Source of the DNA: Palleniella muris
GTDB taxonomy: Bacteria; Bacteroidota; Bacteroidia; Bacteroidales; Bacteroidaceae
Reading direction: 5' to 3'
DNA length: 64,000 nt
Assembly: GCF_004792655.1 (NCBI RefSeq)
Contig: NZ_SRZC01000017.1
Span: 1 to 64,000, forward strand
The notes under the pieces are model-generated. The model did no database searches. It was given only the letters and a program-made list of their open reading frames with translations, and was not told where the DNA came from. A program made the translations under genes and the position numbers. Numbering within the stretch: the first letter of the stretch is position 1; the number at the start of each line of letters is the position of its first letter. Of the stretch, positions 44,438 to 53,175 are shown piece after piece.

Positions 44438-45748
44438 ATGATTCTGATAATTGATGACGACAGCGCGATACGCGCCTCACTGAGCCTCATGCTCAAACGC
44501 AGCCACCACGAAACCCTCACGGCAGCCTCGCCAAAGGAGGCAATGGCGATTGTCAGGGAAAGGGAACTGCGACTGATAATGATGGACATGAACTTCTCCT
44601 ACGCCACTTCCGGCGACGAAGGACTGACGCTGCTGAAGCAAGTGAAGCTGTTCCGTCCGCATGTGCCGGTCATCCTCATGACGGCATGGGGCAGCATCGA
44701 CCTCGCCGTGAAAGGAATGCAGGCTGGAGCGTTCGACTTCATCACCAAGCCGTGGAACAACGTTGTACTCATGCAACGCATAGAGACTGCGCTGGAAATG
44801 AGCGCGATGACCGCCGGCAAAGAGAAAGAAAGCGCAGAAGAGGAGTTTGACCGCAGCTTCATAATCGGTGAGAGCCGCGGGCTTATGGAGGCGATAGAGA
44901 CCGCGCGACGCATAAGCAAGACCAACGCCGCTGTGCTCATAACGGGCGAGAGCGGCACCGGAAAGGAACTCATTGCGGAACTTATCCACCGCAACAGCCG
45001 ACGGAAAAGCGCGCCGTTTGTGAAAGTGAATCTTGGCGGCGTGTCACAGTCACTGTTCGAGAGTGAGATGTTCGGACACAAGAAAGGGGCGTTCACCGAT
45101 GCCGTAAACGACCGCAAAGGACGCTTCGAAATGGCTGACGGCGGCACGATTTTCCTTGACGAGATAGGCGAGCTGGACCTCTCGTGCCAAGTGAAGTTGC
45201 TGAGAGTCTTGCAGGAACAGCAGTTCGAACCGCTTGGCGACAGCCGCACACGGCAGGTGGACATACGCATAGTGAGTGCGACAAACGCCGATTTGGCACA
45301 GATGGTGAACGACAAGAGTTTCCGCGAGGACCTGTTCTACCGCATCAACCTTATCACCATCCACCTCCCACCGCTGCGTGAACGGCGTGAGGACATCCCA
45401 CTTCTCGTCAGGCATTTTGCTGAGGATGCAGCAAAGCGAAACGGCATAGCACCGGCAGAATTCCCGGAAGAGACCATGCAGAGGTTTGCCGCCCTGCCAT
45501 ATCCTGGCAACATCCGCGAACTGAAGAACCTTGTGGAGCGTGTGGTGCTGGTGGGCGAAAGTGTGCTTGACGACGTCACACTCACGTCTTTGCCCGAACA
45601 GGCAACGGGACTTCACGACATGGAACGCCAAGCCGTAGAGGCTGCCTTGCGGAAATGTGAGGGCAACATCTCACAGGCAGCGGAGCTCCTCGGCATAAGC
45701 CGCCCTGCCCTCTACCGCCGAATGGAGAAGTACGGAATCACAAAATAA
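44438..45748 (+). CDS. NtrC-type sigma-54-dependent response regulator
   Basis: 436-aa three-domain activator. The receiver (residues 1-120) has the acidic pocket LIIDDDSA, phospho-acceptor Asp near 50 (MMDMNF) and Lys in FITKPW. The AAA+ domain has Walker A GESGTGKE (near 170), the sigma-54 contact loop written GAFTDA rather than GAFTGA, Walker B GGTIFLDEIGEL and the R-finger region. The C-terminal Fis-type helix-turn-helix is NISQAAELLGISRPALYRRM. It would open sigma-54 promoters such as the one before the adaptor gene. The kinase gene follows, separated by inverted-repeat copy 3. Confidence 0.93.
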   Translation: MILIIDDDSAIRASLSLMLKRSHHETLTAASPKEAMAIVRERELRLIMMDMNFSYATSGDEGLTLLKQVKLFRPHVPVILMTAWGSIDLAVKGMQAGAFDFITKPWNNVVLMQRIETALEMSAMTAGKEKESAEEEFDRSFIIGESRGLMEAIETARRISKTNAAVLITGESGTGKELIAELIHRNSRRKSAPFVKVNLGGVSQSLFESEMFGHKKGAFTDAVNDRKGRFEMADGGTIFLDEIGELDLSCQVKLLRVLQEQQFEPLGDSRTRQVDIRIVSATNADLAQMVNDKSFREDLFYRINLITIHLPPLRERREDIPLLVRHFAEDAAKRNGIAPAEFPEETMQRFAALPYPGNIRELKNLVERVVLVGESVLDDVTLTSLPEQATGLHDMERQAVEAALRKCEGNISQAAELLGISRPALYRRMEKYGITK

Positions 45749-45780
45749 GTCCTATCCCTCAAAGCCATCATGGCTTGAAG

Positions 45781-45976
45781 AGGTTATGGCTCTAAGAACT
45801 AAAAGAAACAAAAGGATATTATTCCTTATATGCACCTCAATAGCTCATACTGTTGCAGAAAAGCACATCAGAGGTTGTGGCAGAGCCACACTTTCTAACA
45901 GATTCTTATTTGGGAAAGCATCTTGCAAAGGCGAAGCGGGTTCTTTTTCTTCTTTTCTTTCTTAGAGCCATAACCT
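45781..45976. repeat. Long inverted repeat, family copy 3
   Basis: Outer arms of about 37 bp (45781-45817 and 45940-45976), with about 30 matching positions and a perfect outer part AGGTTATGGCTCTAAGAA. The long loop includes TGCAAAGGCGAAGC, which is the reverse complement of the loop core of copy 1, and TGGCAGAGCCAC, which recurs near 47370. It separates the response regulator from its kinase. Confidence 0.7.
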
Positions 45977-46032
45977 CCTAGAGAAAACCACTCACCTTCA
46001 AGCAACACCAACCAAAATAAAAGACAAAGCCT

Positions 46033-47178
46033 ATGTGGTATGCCATTGGAACATTAGCAGCAATCAACGCGCTTATTCTCACCTATTACTATTTCAAAGT
46101 ATGGAAACCCATGCGCACCATTGCCAACGGCATTGACCTCCTGCATGAGCAGGACTTCAGCAGCCGTCTTGCACCCGTGGGCGAAAGACAGGCAGACAGG
46201 CTTGTGGCGATGTTCAACGAGATGATGGACAGCCTGAAGAATGAGCACCTTAAGCTGGAGGAGCAGAATTTCTTCCTCACCCAACTGATAAAGGTTTCGC
46301 CCATGGGCGTGGTGGTCTACGACTACGACGGCAACGAGACCATGCGCAACGCTGCCGCAGAACGCCTGCTTTCCGAAGGAGGAAGCACACTGCAACGTGA
46401 GTTAACCGGCATGAGGCGTGGCGAGGAAACGACCATAAGGTTAAGCGACTCACAGATTTACCGCTGTTTCCGCATGTCGTTCACCGACCGTGGCTTTGCC
46501 CGGCAGTTTCTCCTGATAGAAAGCCTGACGGAAGAGGTGGTGGCTGCCGAACGGCGTGCATACGAGAAGGTGATACGCATGATTGCCCACGAGGTGAACA
46601 ACACCATGGCGGGCGTGGGCTCCATACTCGACACACTGCAGCAGCTGAGCGATGAGGAGGAGAAAGAACTCATGGCTGTGTGCGTCGACCGCTGCCACTC
46701 CATGAGCCGTTTCATCACACGGTTTGCCGATGTGGTGAAGATTCCGGAGGCTGTTACCAAGGATTCCGAGATACGCTCGTTCATCCTCAGCCGCAGCAAA
46801 TTCCTTGAGTCGCTATGCTCTCCGCGCAACATACGCCTTGTTTTCCGTCTCGGCAATGAAGACATCACTGCACCAATCGACGAGTCCTTGTTTGAGCAAG
46901 TGCTCACCAACATCGTGAAAAACTCGGCGGAGAGCATCGGGCAGGACGGCACAATAACCATCGGCCTGCATGGGCGCACCCTCGAAATCATCGACAACGG
47001 CCACGGCATAAGTCCCGAAGTGGAGCAGAAACTCTTCTCTCCGTTCTTCTCCACAAAGCCCGACGGACAAGGCATAGGTCTGATTTTCGTGCGCGATGTG
47101 CTGCGCAAGCATCATTTCCGCTTCTCCCTCCACACCGACCAAGAGGATGGGCTGACGCATTTCAGGATACATCTTTAG
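46033..47178 (+). CDS. Sensor histidine kinase (NtrY/NtrB-like)
   Basis: 381-aa kinase, probable partner of the NtrC-type regulator encoded just upstream. One N-terminal membrane helix (IGTLAAINALILTYYYF), a HAMP-like linker (KPMRTIANGIDLLHEQDF), a PAS-like domain (about 85-170, SPMGVVVYDYDGNETMRN), the H-box with His near 186 (MIAHEVNNTMAGVG), N-box (VLTNIVKNSAESI), G1 (EIIDNGHGIS), F-box (FSPFFSTK) and G2 (GQGIGLIFVRDVL). The periplasmic part is almost absent, so the signal is probably sensed in the membrane or cytoplasm. The pair most likely controls the efflux genes upstream through sigma-54. Confidence 0.9.
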   Translation: MWYAIGTLAAINALILTYYYFKVWKPMRTIANGIDLLHEQDFSSRLAPVGERQADRLVAMFNEMMDSLKNEHLKLEEQNFFLTQLIKVSPMGVVVYDYDGNETMRNAAAERLLSEGGSTLQRELTGMRRGEETTIRLSDSQIYRCFRMSFTDRGFARQFLLIESLTEEVVAAERRAYEKVIRMIAHEVNNTMAGVGSILDTLQQLSDEEEKELMAVCVDRCHSMSRFITRFADVVKIPEAVTKDSEIRSFILSRSKFLESLCSPRNIRLVFRLGNEDITAPIDESLFEQVLTNIVKNSAESIGQDGTITIGLHGRTLEIIDNGHGISPEVEQKLFSPFFSTKPDGQGIGLIFVRDVLRKHHFRFSLHTDQEDGLTHFRIHL

Positions 47179-47248
47179 CCTTATCACACGCAACACGATA
47201 CATCATGGTGTATCACACTGTATCTCAGTCCATTACAAACAACAAAAC

Positions 47249-47358
47249 AAAAGGTAACACTTTGCATTGCAAAAGGTTACCTTTGACATAGTAAAAGGTT
47301 ACCTTTGACATAGTAAAAGGTAGCACTTGACATGGTCAAGTGCTACCTTTCGTTTTGC
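47249..47358. repeat. 110-bp array of five 22-bp units (array 3)
   Basis: Cleanest of the arrays. Units start at 47249, 47271, 47293, 47315 and 47337. Units 2 and 3 are identical and read AAAAGGTTACCTTTGACATA plus GT; the last is the closing unit CAAGTGCTACCTTTCG. Units 4 and 5 can also pair with each other. It lies in the 374-bp gap between the kinase and the second GH43 gene. Confidence 0.8.
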
Positions 47359-47435
47359 CCATAAATAGCCTGCGGCAGAGCCACAATCCTCATGGCGACT
47401 TTACATTTGTAATCACATAGTAAAAACTGCGTGGA

Positions 47436-47455
47436 GGAACCGCGTTAGCGGTTCC
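47436..47455 (-). terminator. Hairpin downstream of the second GH43 gene
   Basis: Perfect 8-bp stem GGAACCGC/GCGGTTCC with a 4-nt loop. On the minus strand a T5 run follows only after about 10 nt, so it is a weak candidate terminator for the GH43 gene ending at 47553. Confidence 0.4.
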
Positions 47456-47552
47456 TATGCACAGAAACATCCGGATATTTAAGTGTACATAATTATGGAT
47501 ACATTATATTTTACCGGACGCCCACTACCACTGCCCGGCAAGATGTTTGGTG

Positions 47553-48881
47553 TCAATACACCTCCACCGCATCTATGCGCACCCAAGTGCCGACTGTGCC
47601 GTAATCGGAACGCTTCTTGTCGCTCCAGTTTGATTTCAAGCCTGTCACCTCTATCTCCAGACGGTACGCGCCCTTCGGCAGACGAGGGCTGACATAGCGG
47701 ACGCCGTCAGCCGGCACATTGCTGTAAAAGTCTATCAGCTGCCTGTGGCGTTCCTTCCCTTTGTTGTCAACTATCCTCACCAAGGCATATCCGCCGTCAT
47801 TCGCCGTGCGACCTTTTATGATTATACGGTTGTTTTTCTTTAGTTTGAGGGACAAAACTTTCACCGCACCCTGCTCACACGACTGCCAAGCCAACGGCTT
47901 CCGTGTGCCTGCAAACTGCACAGCCTGACCGGTGAAAGGATTCCACGCCTCTTTGTATTCCGGAATCGACAGCACACCGTCCTTTGCTTGGATAGGAAGC
48001 CACACCTGAGTGGCGGCAGAACGCTGGTGCGGGAAAGACCACCTGTCGCCCATGTACATATAACTTGTTGAGCCATCCTGCTTTACAGGCAGCACAAAGG
48101 AGCATTGGGAATTGTAGGAGAGAGAACCTTTCGGACAGAATTCTCCACGATAAGTCCAAGGACCGGATAGGTTTGTGGCTGTGAAATACATGTTGTCATT
48201 GCGTTCCCAACTGGTGGTGTGGGACGACAACCAATAGTATATGCCGTCCTTCTTCATCATGGCAGGCGATTCGCCCACACCCTTTTGTCCGCTTACGATA
48301 CACGAGTCGAGAGAGTGGAAATCCTCGCTGAAACGGTAGATGCTGCCGTGGTGCACAAGAAGATAGGCTCTGCCGTCGTCATCCGCAAACGAACCGATGT
48401 CCCAACGCTTTATCGGATTGCCCTTATAGAGCAACGGACCGCGATAAGTGTATTCGCCATTGACGGTGGGACTTGTGGCATAGACCACGCACGGGTCTTT
48501 GTACCGCCTGTCGTCAGAATGGGCTATCATGATGAACTCCCCCGTCGTGGGGCAGCGCAACACCTTCGGACGCTCGCCGATGCGCATAGGACCAAGCCGT
48601 CCGTCCTTCTGCACAGGCAGGGCGATGCGCTCAAACTGCCAGTCCGCAAGGTTGTCTGACGAATAGCAACTGAAGCCATTGAAAACATTGGCACTGTCGG
48701 TCTTACTCTCTCCGAACATGTAGTAACGCCCGTTGTCATGGATGATGTTCACGCCATGCGCATTGACTATGCTGTCGCGTTGGTCATACCATGGCACGCC
48801 GTTGACCACCACCGCCTTCTGCGCAAACGATGCGACAGCTGCCGCAAACATACAGGCAAGGATATAGATTTTTCTTTTCAT
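47553..48881 (-). CDS. Secreted GH43 enzyme, exo-beta-1,3-galactanase-like group
   Basis: 442-aa exported protein (signal peptide MKRKIYILACMFAAAVASFAQ). The propeller opens with VNAHGVNIIHDNGRYYMFGE, a start typical of the GH43_24/34 galactan-acting subfamilies rather than the DPxP start of arabinofuranosidases, and continues with RPKVLRCPTTGEFIMIAHSD, RWDIGSFADDDGRAYLL and GVGESPAMMKKDGIYYWLSS. A C-terminal beta-sandwich of about 130 residues follows, probably a CBM. Arabinogalactan side chains are a reasonable substrate guess. It is alone on its strand, with a minus-strand TATCTTTGC promoter element 19 bp upstream. Confidence 0.75.
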   Translation of the reverse strand: MKRKIYILACMFAAAVASFAQKAVVVNGVPWYDQRDSIVNAHGVNIIHDNGRYYMFGESKTDSANVFNGFSCYSSDNLADWQFERIALPVQKDGRLGPMRIGERPKVLRCPTTGEFIMIAHSDDRRYKDPCVVYATSPTVNGEYTYRGPLLYKGNPIKRWDIGSFADDDGRAYLLVHHGSIYRFSEDFHSLDSCIVSGQKGVGESPAMMKKDGIYYWLSSHTTSWERNDNMYFTATNLSGPWTYRGEFCPKGSLSYNSQCSFVLPVKQDGSTSYMYMGDRWSFPHQRSAATQVWLPIQAKDGVLSIPEYKEAWNPFTGQAVQFAGTRKPLAWQSCEQGAVKVLSLKLKKNNRIIIKGRTANDGGYALVRIVDNKGKERHRQLIDFYSNVPADGVRYVSPRLPKGAYRLEIEVTGLKSNWSDKKRSDYGTVGTWVRIDAVEVY

Positions 48882-48899
48882 ATTGATAGTTTACTTTAT

Positions 48900-48908
48900 G
48901 CAAAGATA
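48900..48908 (-). promoter_or_regulatory. -7 promoter element of the second GH43 gene
   Basis: Minus-strand TATCTTTGC, followed by ATAAAGT, 19 bp before the start codon. The first bases resemble the start of the promoter-carrying repeat (TATCTTTGCATAA), but the body of that repeat is not recognisable here. Confidence 0.55.
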
Positions 48909-49039
48909 GCGAATTTCCATGAATTATCGGATGATTTCTGCAAGATTGATGTATAAAAAAGTGATAAATTTAGATATATCGCCGCTGTTTTCATGCCTAC
49001 TTTATAGGCTATTATAGTCTGTATAACAGTTTTTTACCA

Positions 49040-49078
49040 TTGGTACACAACTTTGTGGTCCACAAAGTTGTGTACCAA
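49040..49078. promoter_or_regulatory. Perfect 39-bp palindrome upstream of the AAA ATPase gene
   Basis: Two 19-bp arms (49040-49058 and 49060-49078) with a single central base; the first arm is TTGGTACACAACTTTGTGG. The pairing has no mismatch. It ends 12 bp before a -7 element (49091), covering the expected -33 region, so it could be an operator; it could also form a hairpin or be a mobile-element remnant. Confidence 0.8.
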
Positions 49079-49090
49079 GATATTTTTTTG

Positions 49091-49165
49091 TATCTTTGCA
49101 TAAGATAAGCTGCACCTCGGCAGTTTTGAGCAAGCTCAACTGCACTCGGTTTGCATTATCTTTGC
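49091..49165 (+). repeat. Promoter-carrying ~66-bp repeat before the AAA ATPase gene
   Basis: Starts with TATCTTTGC (49091-49099), continues ATAAGATAAGCTGCACCTCG and a short inverted repeat (GAGCAAGCTC), and ends with a second TATCTTTGC (49157-49165). The spacing between the two -7 elements is 66 bp. The ATPase start codon follows 28 bp after the second. Same family as 19061-19207. Confidence 0.7.
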
Positions 49166-49193
49166 CACAAAACGAAACAACATTACAAGAAAC

Positions 49194-50336
49194 ATGACCA
49201 AAGTTTTTGTCTATGGAATGTCGGTAGATGGGGATAATTTCACCGACAGGAAAAAGGAAACGGCACGATTGAAACTAAACTTCGAGAATGGCATCAACAC
49301 CATATTGATTTCACCGCGCCGTATGGGAAAGACCTCGGTCGTAAAGAAAGCCATTGGTGAACTGGAAGGCAACGATGATGTCATGACGGTTTATATGGAC
49401 ATTTACGATTGCAGGAGCGAGTATGATTTCTACAACAAGTTTGCTGCGAGTGTCATACAGCAGACCGCAGGACGCATTGAGCAATGGGTAGATAACGCAA
49501 GGGAGTTTCTGTCACGCCTGTCACCGAAAATATCGTTCAGCACAGACCCAATGAGTGAATATTCGCTGTCGTTGGGCATCACCCCTGCGACACATTCGCC
49601 TGAAGAGATTCTTAATCTGCCTGAAATTATCGCACGGAAGAAAGGTAAAAGCATTGTCATCTGCATTGACGAGTTCCAGCAGATTGGGGAGATGACCGAC
49701 TCGCTAAGCATACAGAAACGGTTGCGAGGAGTATGGCAGCACCAGCAAAACTGTGCCTATTGCCTGTCTGGCAGCAAGAAGCATTTGATGATGAACCTGT
49801 TCCAAAACAAGCGCATGCCTTTCTATATGTTCGGAGAGACTATGCTGCTTGAGCGTATCCCGACAAGCGACTGGACGGAATACATACAGGGACGCTTCGA
49901 GAGCAAAGGAAAGAGAATCAGTGAAAAATTGTGTGCGCTAATCTGTGATACCACAGAGAATTATTCCTCCTATGTCCAGCAGTTGGCATGGAATGTCTTT
50001 GCCGAGACTGAGGATGTCGCCACCGAGCAGAACTTTGACGACGGCAAGGACGCACTTATAGCGCAATACAGCGCATTCTGCCAACAGACGATACAGGGAT
50101 TGAGCACATACCAGCTGAATTTCATGCGGGCTATCTTGTCCGGAGTCCATTCCGGATTTGGCAGCAAAAAGATTATGGAGGAATACAATCTTGGCAGCAA
50201 ATCAAATGTCACAAGGATTCAGGATGTGCTGATTGAGAAAGAAATCATTGAGAAGCGCAAGGACGGACTGTTCTTTGCTGACCCTATATTCGCCATTTGG
50301 TTTGGCAGAGAGTCGCATGTAGGTATGCGAAGGTAG
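49194..50336 (+). CDS. AAA-type ATPase with C-terminal winged-helix-like segment
   Basis: 380-aa protein of the archaeal-ATPase/STAND-like P-loop type common in Bacteroidetes. Walker A is ISPRRMGKTSVVKKA (near residue 40) and Walker B VICIDEFQQIG (near 158), followed by a sensor-like CLSGSKKHLMM. The C-terminal part (about 295-375, LSTYQLNFMRAILSG, GSKSNVTRIQDVLIEKE) looks like a winged helix. No nuclease or protease domain is fused. Function is not known; relatives are often found alone, in multiple copies, near mobile DNA. The unusual upstream DNA (39-bp palindrome plus promoter repeat) is the most notable thing about it. Confidence 0.8.
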   Translation: MTKVFVYGMSVDGDNFTDRKKETARLKLNFENGINTILISPRRMGKTSVVKKAIGELEGNDDVMTVYMDIYDCRSEYDFYNKFAASVIQQTAGRIEQWVDNAREFLSRLSPKISFSTDPMSEYSLSLGITPATHSPEEILNLPEIIARKKGKSIVICIDEFQQIGEMTDSLSIQKRLRGVWQHQQNCAYCLSGSKKHLMMNLFQNKRMPFYMFGETMLLERIPTSDWTEYIQGRFESKGKRISEKLCALICDTTENYSSYVQQLAWNVFAETEDVATEQNFDDGKDALIAQYSAFCQQTIQGLSTYQLNFMRAILSGVHSGFGSKKIMEEYNLGSKSNVTRIQDVLIEKEIIEKRKDGLFFADPIFAIWFGRESHVGMRR

Positions 50337-50412
50337 TGCGCAATCCACTTTCCATGCAGGCATGCCGTGAGAAGCGAAACGTCTTTGGGGATTGTCAAAG
50401 CCATAATGCACC

Positions 50413-50455
50413 AAAAGGAGACTTTTCATAAAAATGAGAAGCCTCCTTTTTGATT
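50413..50455 (+). terminator. Intrinsic terminator of the AAA ATPase gene
   Basis: Long hairpin: AAAAGGAGACTT pairs with AAGCCTCCTTTT and the inner part CTTTTCAT pairs with ATGAGAAG around a short A loop. It is followed by a T run. Confidence 0.85.
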
Positions 50456-50513
50456 ATTATTATCCGATACAATTATTCTCTATTGAGATACCCCCATTTA
50501 TACCCCAATAAAA

Positions 50514-50546
50514 TTTGGAACCGCTCGTCAAATGTTGTACCTTTGC
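50514..50546 (+). promoter_or_regulatory. Complete -33/-7 promoter with no gene downstream
   Basis: TTTG (50514-50517), 20 bp, then TACCTTTGC (50538-50546): the same spacing as the SDR promoter at 53427-53458. Downstream there is only about 120 bp before the stop of a convergent minus-strand gene. The first transcribed bases contain GTAATC and GATTAC, which can pair. No plus-strand ORF follows. The rest of the 330-bp gap holds the terminator at 50413. Confidence 0.6.
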
Positions 50547-50666
50547 ATCGTAATCGGAAACAATACTGATTACTGTGTTCTTTGACATATTTACCATAAT
50601 TTATATATAGGAATCTTATTGTTTTTGCACCTGTTTTCTTACGACACCTTTTAATGTACCACCTTG

Positions 50667-52628
50667 TCACTCGAGAGCCTTGTCAATGGCAGAACTTATC
50701 TCATCGGCGCGGTAGCCGGTGCGTTTATAGACGTAGCGACCGGTCTTGTCGATGACGAGATAGGACGGCCAGCCGGTGAAGCCGAACTTTGAGAACAGTT
50801 CATGCGACTGCTTCGGAGTCATGCGGTAGTGATCACCGTCCATGCCGCTCGCCATGTTGCGCCAAATGTCTTCTGGCGATTTGTCGTCTGTCAGGTAAAT
50901 GAATTTCACACCCTTATCCTTGTATTTCGCCTTCATTCCGCTGCTGTCAAACTGCTTTATGGCATGGCGGCATGGACCGCACCATGTGCCCCAGAAGTCC
51001 ACCATAATGGCTTTTCCTTCGTATGTCTTGCAGACATCGGCGAGGAAGTGCTCGCCGTCGGTTGATGGCGTCTCGTAGATAGTGAAATTGTTTCCCTTCT
51101 TGCGCTCCTCCAATATTTGGCGGAGCTTCTCATTCTTCACTGTATAATATTCGCGTATCACAGGATTACTGAGTTTCGCCAGCATCTCGTCGGTCAGAGG
51201 TGTGTCAGTCTCCATCGCACGGCTTGCCTCTGCGGCTTCTATGCCTTCAAACAACGGACCTTTATCTGTGCCCAAATGTGTTATGCGATATTCATTCACA
51301 TACTGTTTTATTTTAGCGTTAAGAGCCTCAATTTCTTCGGAGGCAATAGTCTCGCCGACCTTTTGCTTCTCATTTATCGGCTCTGACAACTTTTTCATTC
51401 TTTCCACAAATAACGAATCGGAGAAATGAGCAAACTCAAAAGAGTTTATCACACTGTCGAACTCTCCGCTATATGCAATCATCATGTTGTTGGTGTCCAG
51501 TTCCTTGTGCATCAGGATATTCTCGTTGCCCATCCTTGCACCTTGCCCTATATATGGGGCAGCATATTGCACAGTTTGTATTGCGGAAGCGTACTCATGC
51601 AGTCTTACCACCTGCTTGGCACGCTCACCAATGCGCAGTGTGTCAATGGCTTTCATTTTCTTCTCCGTCCAATCTTTCCGCTGCTTCAGGAACTCCTCCA
51701 CACTGATTGTCTGCCCTTTCTTAGGGCGTGGCATACGGTTCCATATCACCATACGCGCCTCAGGGGTAGTGATTCCATTGTTGACATCCGCCAGCGGCCC
51801 TTGACAGTGCAGCCTGTTAAGATCCGGAACGGTGGCACGGTTTCTCACATTCACATACCGGCTTCCGCCCATGCGGTGAGTGTTTTCCGTCAGGTCGAGT
51901 GTCACACGGCATGTGTCACCCTCCGTCAGCACAAGTATGCCGTACCAGTTGCCTATGTGCACATACACACCTTGGTGGGTGGCGTACATAGGCACATCAA
52001 CGCTAAATGAGCCGTCGGGCGCGATGTCGGTGTAAAAATCCTTTCCGTTCGAGTTTATGGCAGAGCGCGAGGAACCTTCTATCTTCATATTCATTTCCGG
52101 ACGGTAGCCTATGATGCGTCCCGCCAATGTGCCTTTTCCGCTGCGCCATTCGGGCATTGCGAGCGGCTCTTTGCTCTCGGTAATGTCTTTATATTCTGTG
52201 ATTTTCCCTTTATTCCTCTTGTCGGTGGATATGCCCCAAATCTGGAAATCCCCTTTCGCCGTGCCTTCAAGGAAATCAAACTCGCTCACTTTAGGGTCAA
52301 TCGGTTCAAACACAAGTGCAAACTTCCTTGTGCCTGTCGAATCGACTTTCTCCCGCTCATTCGGTTTCAGGTTCTGCGTTCCTTTCAGCACATATTTCTT
52401 TCCGTCAGCCTGCAGCCAGCTCCCTTTGGCTATTATGAACCACCAACCCGGATTCGAATAGTATGTGCAGCGCATCACAGTGGCAGTGTCACTCAGTTCC
52501 AATTGGTCTATTTGCAACTGCGGAGTTGTTGACACATCACACCATGGGTTCTTCACCACTTTCACTTTTGCATTTAGCTGTGTCGTCACAGCTATCATTG
52601 CGATTAACAACAATAAGATTTTTCTCAT
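50667..52628 (-). CDS. TlpA-like thioredoxin-fold exported protein
   Basis: 653 aa from ATG 52628, chosen for its signal peptide (MRKILLLLIAMIAVTTQLNA); the frame opens 14 codons earlier. The N-terminal 230 residues form beta domains without a firm family match. The middle is helical and charged. The last 140 residues are a TlpA/ResA-type thioredoxin fold with the redox motif WCGPC in VDFWGTWCGPCRHAIKQF and the cis-Pro region GWPSYLVIDKTG. It would act as a periplasmic or envelope disulfide reductant. It is preceded by a terminator-like hairpin and so is probably a single-gene unit. The partner protein is unknown. Confidence 0.8.
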   Translation of the reverse strand: MRKILLLLIAMIAVTTQLNAKVKVVKNPWCDVSTTPQLQIDQLELSDTATVMRCTYYSNPGWWFIIAKGSWLQADGKKYVLKGTQNLKPNEREKVDSTGTRKFALVFEPIDPKVSEFDFLEGTAKGDFQIWGISTDKRNKGKITEYKDITESKEPLAMPEWRSGKGTLAGRIIGYRPEMNMKIEGSSRSAINSNGKDFYTDIAPDGSFSVDVPMYATHQGVYVHIGNWYGILVLTEGDTCRVTLDLTENTHRMGGSRYVNVRNRATVPDLNRLHCQGPLADVNNGITTPEARMVIWNRMPRPKKGQTISVEEFLKQRKDWTEKKMKAIDTLRIGERAKQVVRLHEYASAIQTVQYAAPYIGQGARMGNENILMHKELDTNNMMIAYSGEFDSVINSFEFAHFSDSLFVERMKKLSEPINEKQKVGETIASEEIEALNAKIKQYVNEYRITHLGTDKGPLFEGIEAAEASRAMETDTPLTDEMLAKLSNPVIREYYTVKNEKLRQILEERKKGNNFTIYETPSTDGEHFLADVCKTYEGKAIMVDFWGTWCGPCRHAIKQFDSSGMKAKYKDKGVKFIYLTDDKSPEDIWRNMASGMDGDHYRMTPKQSHELFSKFGFTGWPSYLVIDKTGRYVYKRTGYRADEISSAIDKALE

Positions 52629-52659
52629 AATCTGGTAGTTATATTTAGGTTTGTAATAC

Positions 52660-52683
52660 AAAAGAGGCATCTAAACCTCTTTT
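52660..52683 (-). terminator. Terminator hairpin between the NADAR and TlpA-like genes
   Basis: Perfect 8-bp stem AAAAGAGG/CCTCTTTT with an 8-nt loop, giving T4 on either strand. It ends the NADAR transcript on the minus strand, 37 bp past its stop. Confidence 0.65.
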
Positions 52684-52719
52684 GACAGCAAATGTTTTTC
52701 CGTAGCAACACATTTCACA

Positions 52720-53175
52720 TTATCTCTTTTTCCTCAGCAATTCACGCACCTCCATAAGTGCGAACCCAAGGAGGTTTTCCCCTTTCCACAGGCGAGGGTC
52801 GCAGGCATCAGGATTCTTGGCTTCAAGACCGATGCCCCAAATCTTATCGTAAGGACTTGCCTCTACGAGGACTTTGTCACCGGTGGAGAGAAGAAAGTCG
52901 CGGAGTTTCGGATTCTGTCCGAATTTATGGAGGTTGCCATTCACAACAACTTGTGACTTCTTCATGTCCCAAAGACGGGCATCGAAATCCCTGACCATAC
53001 GTCCAAGTTTCTTTATTTCCCGTGGGTCGTCAGTGGCAAGAATCCGTTCGCGTGTCTCCGTGTCACCCATAAGGCGTGCCTTTTCCGACATCATATACTG
53101 CTCTGTGGAGGAGTACATCTGACCGTCAACCTCAAACTTGCATGGATACCACTGGCTGAAACACGCCTTTGTCAC
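52720..53175 (-). CDS. NADAR (YbiA-like) family protein with damaged or unusual 5' end
   Basis: 151 aa from a GTG at 53175. The family acts on ADP-ribose derivatives or riboflavin-pathway intermediates. Visible motifs: FSQWYPCKFEVDGQMY, STEQYMMSEKARLMGD and NPDACDPRLWKGENLLGFALM near the C-terminus. The family's usual start contains FWGH, and exactly this (YLFFWGHLSAPHVV) is encoded in frame directly upstream of the GTG, yet no ATG, GTG or TTG lies between it and the upstream stop. An ATG at 53225-53227 (minus strand) is in another frame and would give the family start if one base were removed. The gene may carry a frameshift, use ATT, or contain a sequence error. Confidence 0.7.
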   Translation of the reverse strand: MTKACFSQWYPCKFEVDGQMYSSTEQYMMSEKARLMGDTETRERILATDDPREIKKLGRMVRDFDARLWDMKKSQVVVNGNLHKFGQNPKLRDFLLSTGDKVLVEASPYDKIWGIGLEAKNPDACDPRLWKGENLLGFALMEVRELLRKKR

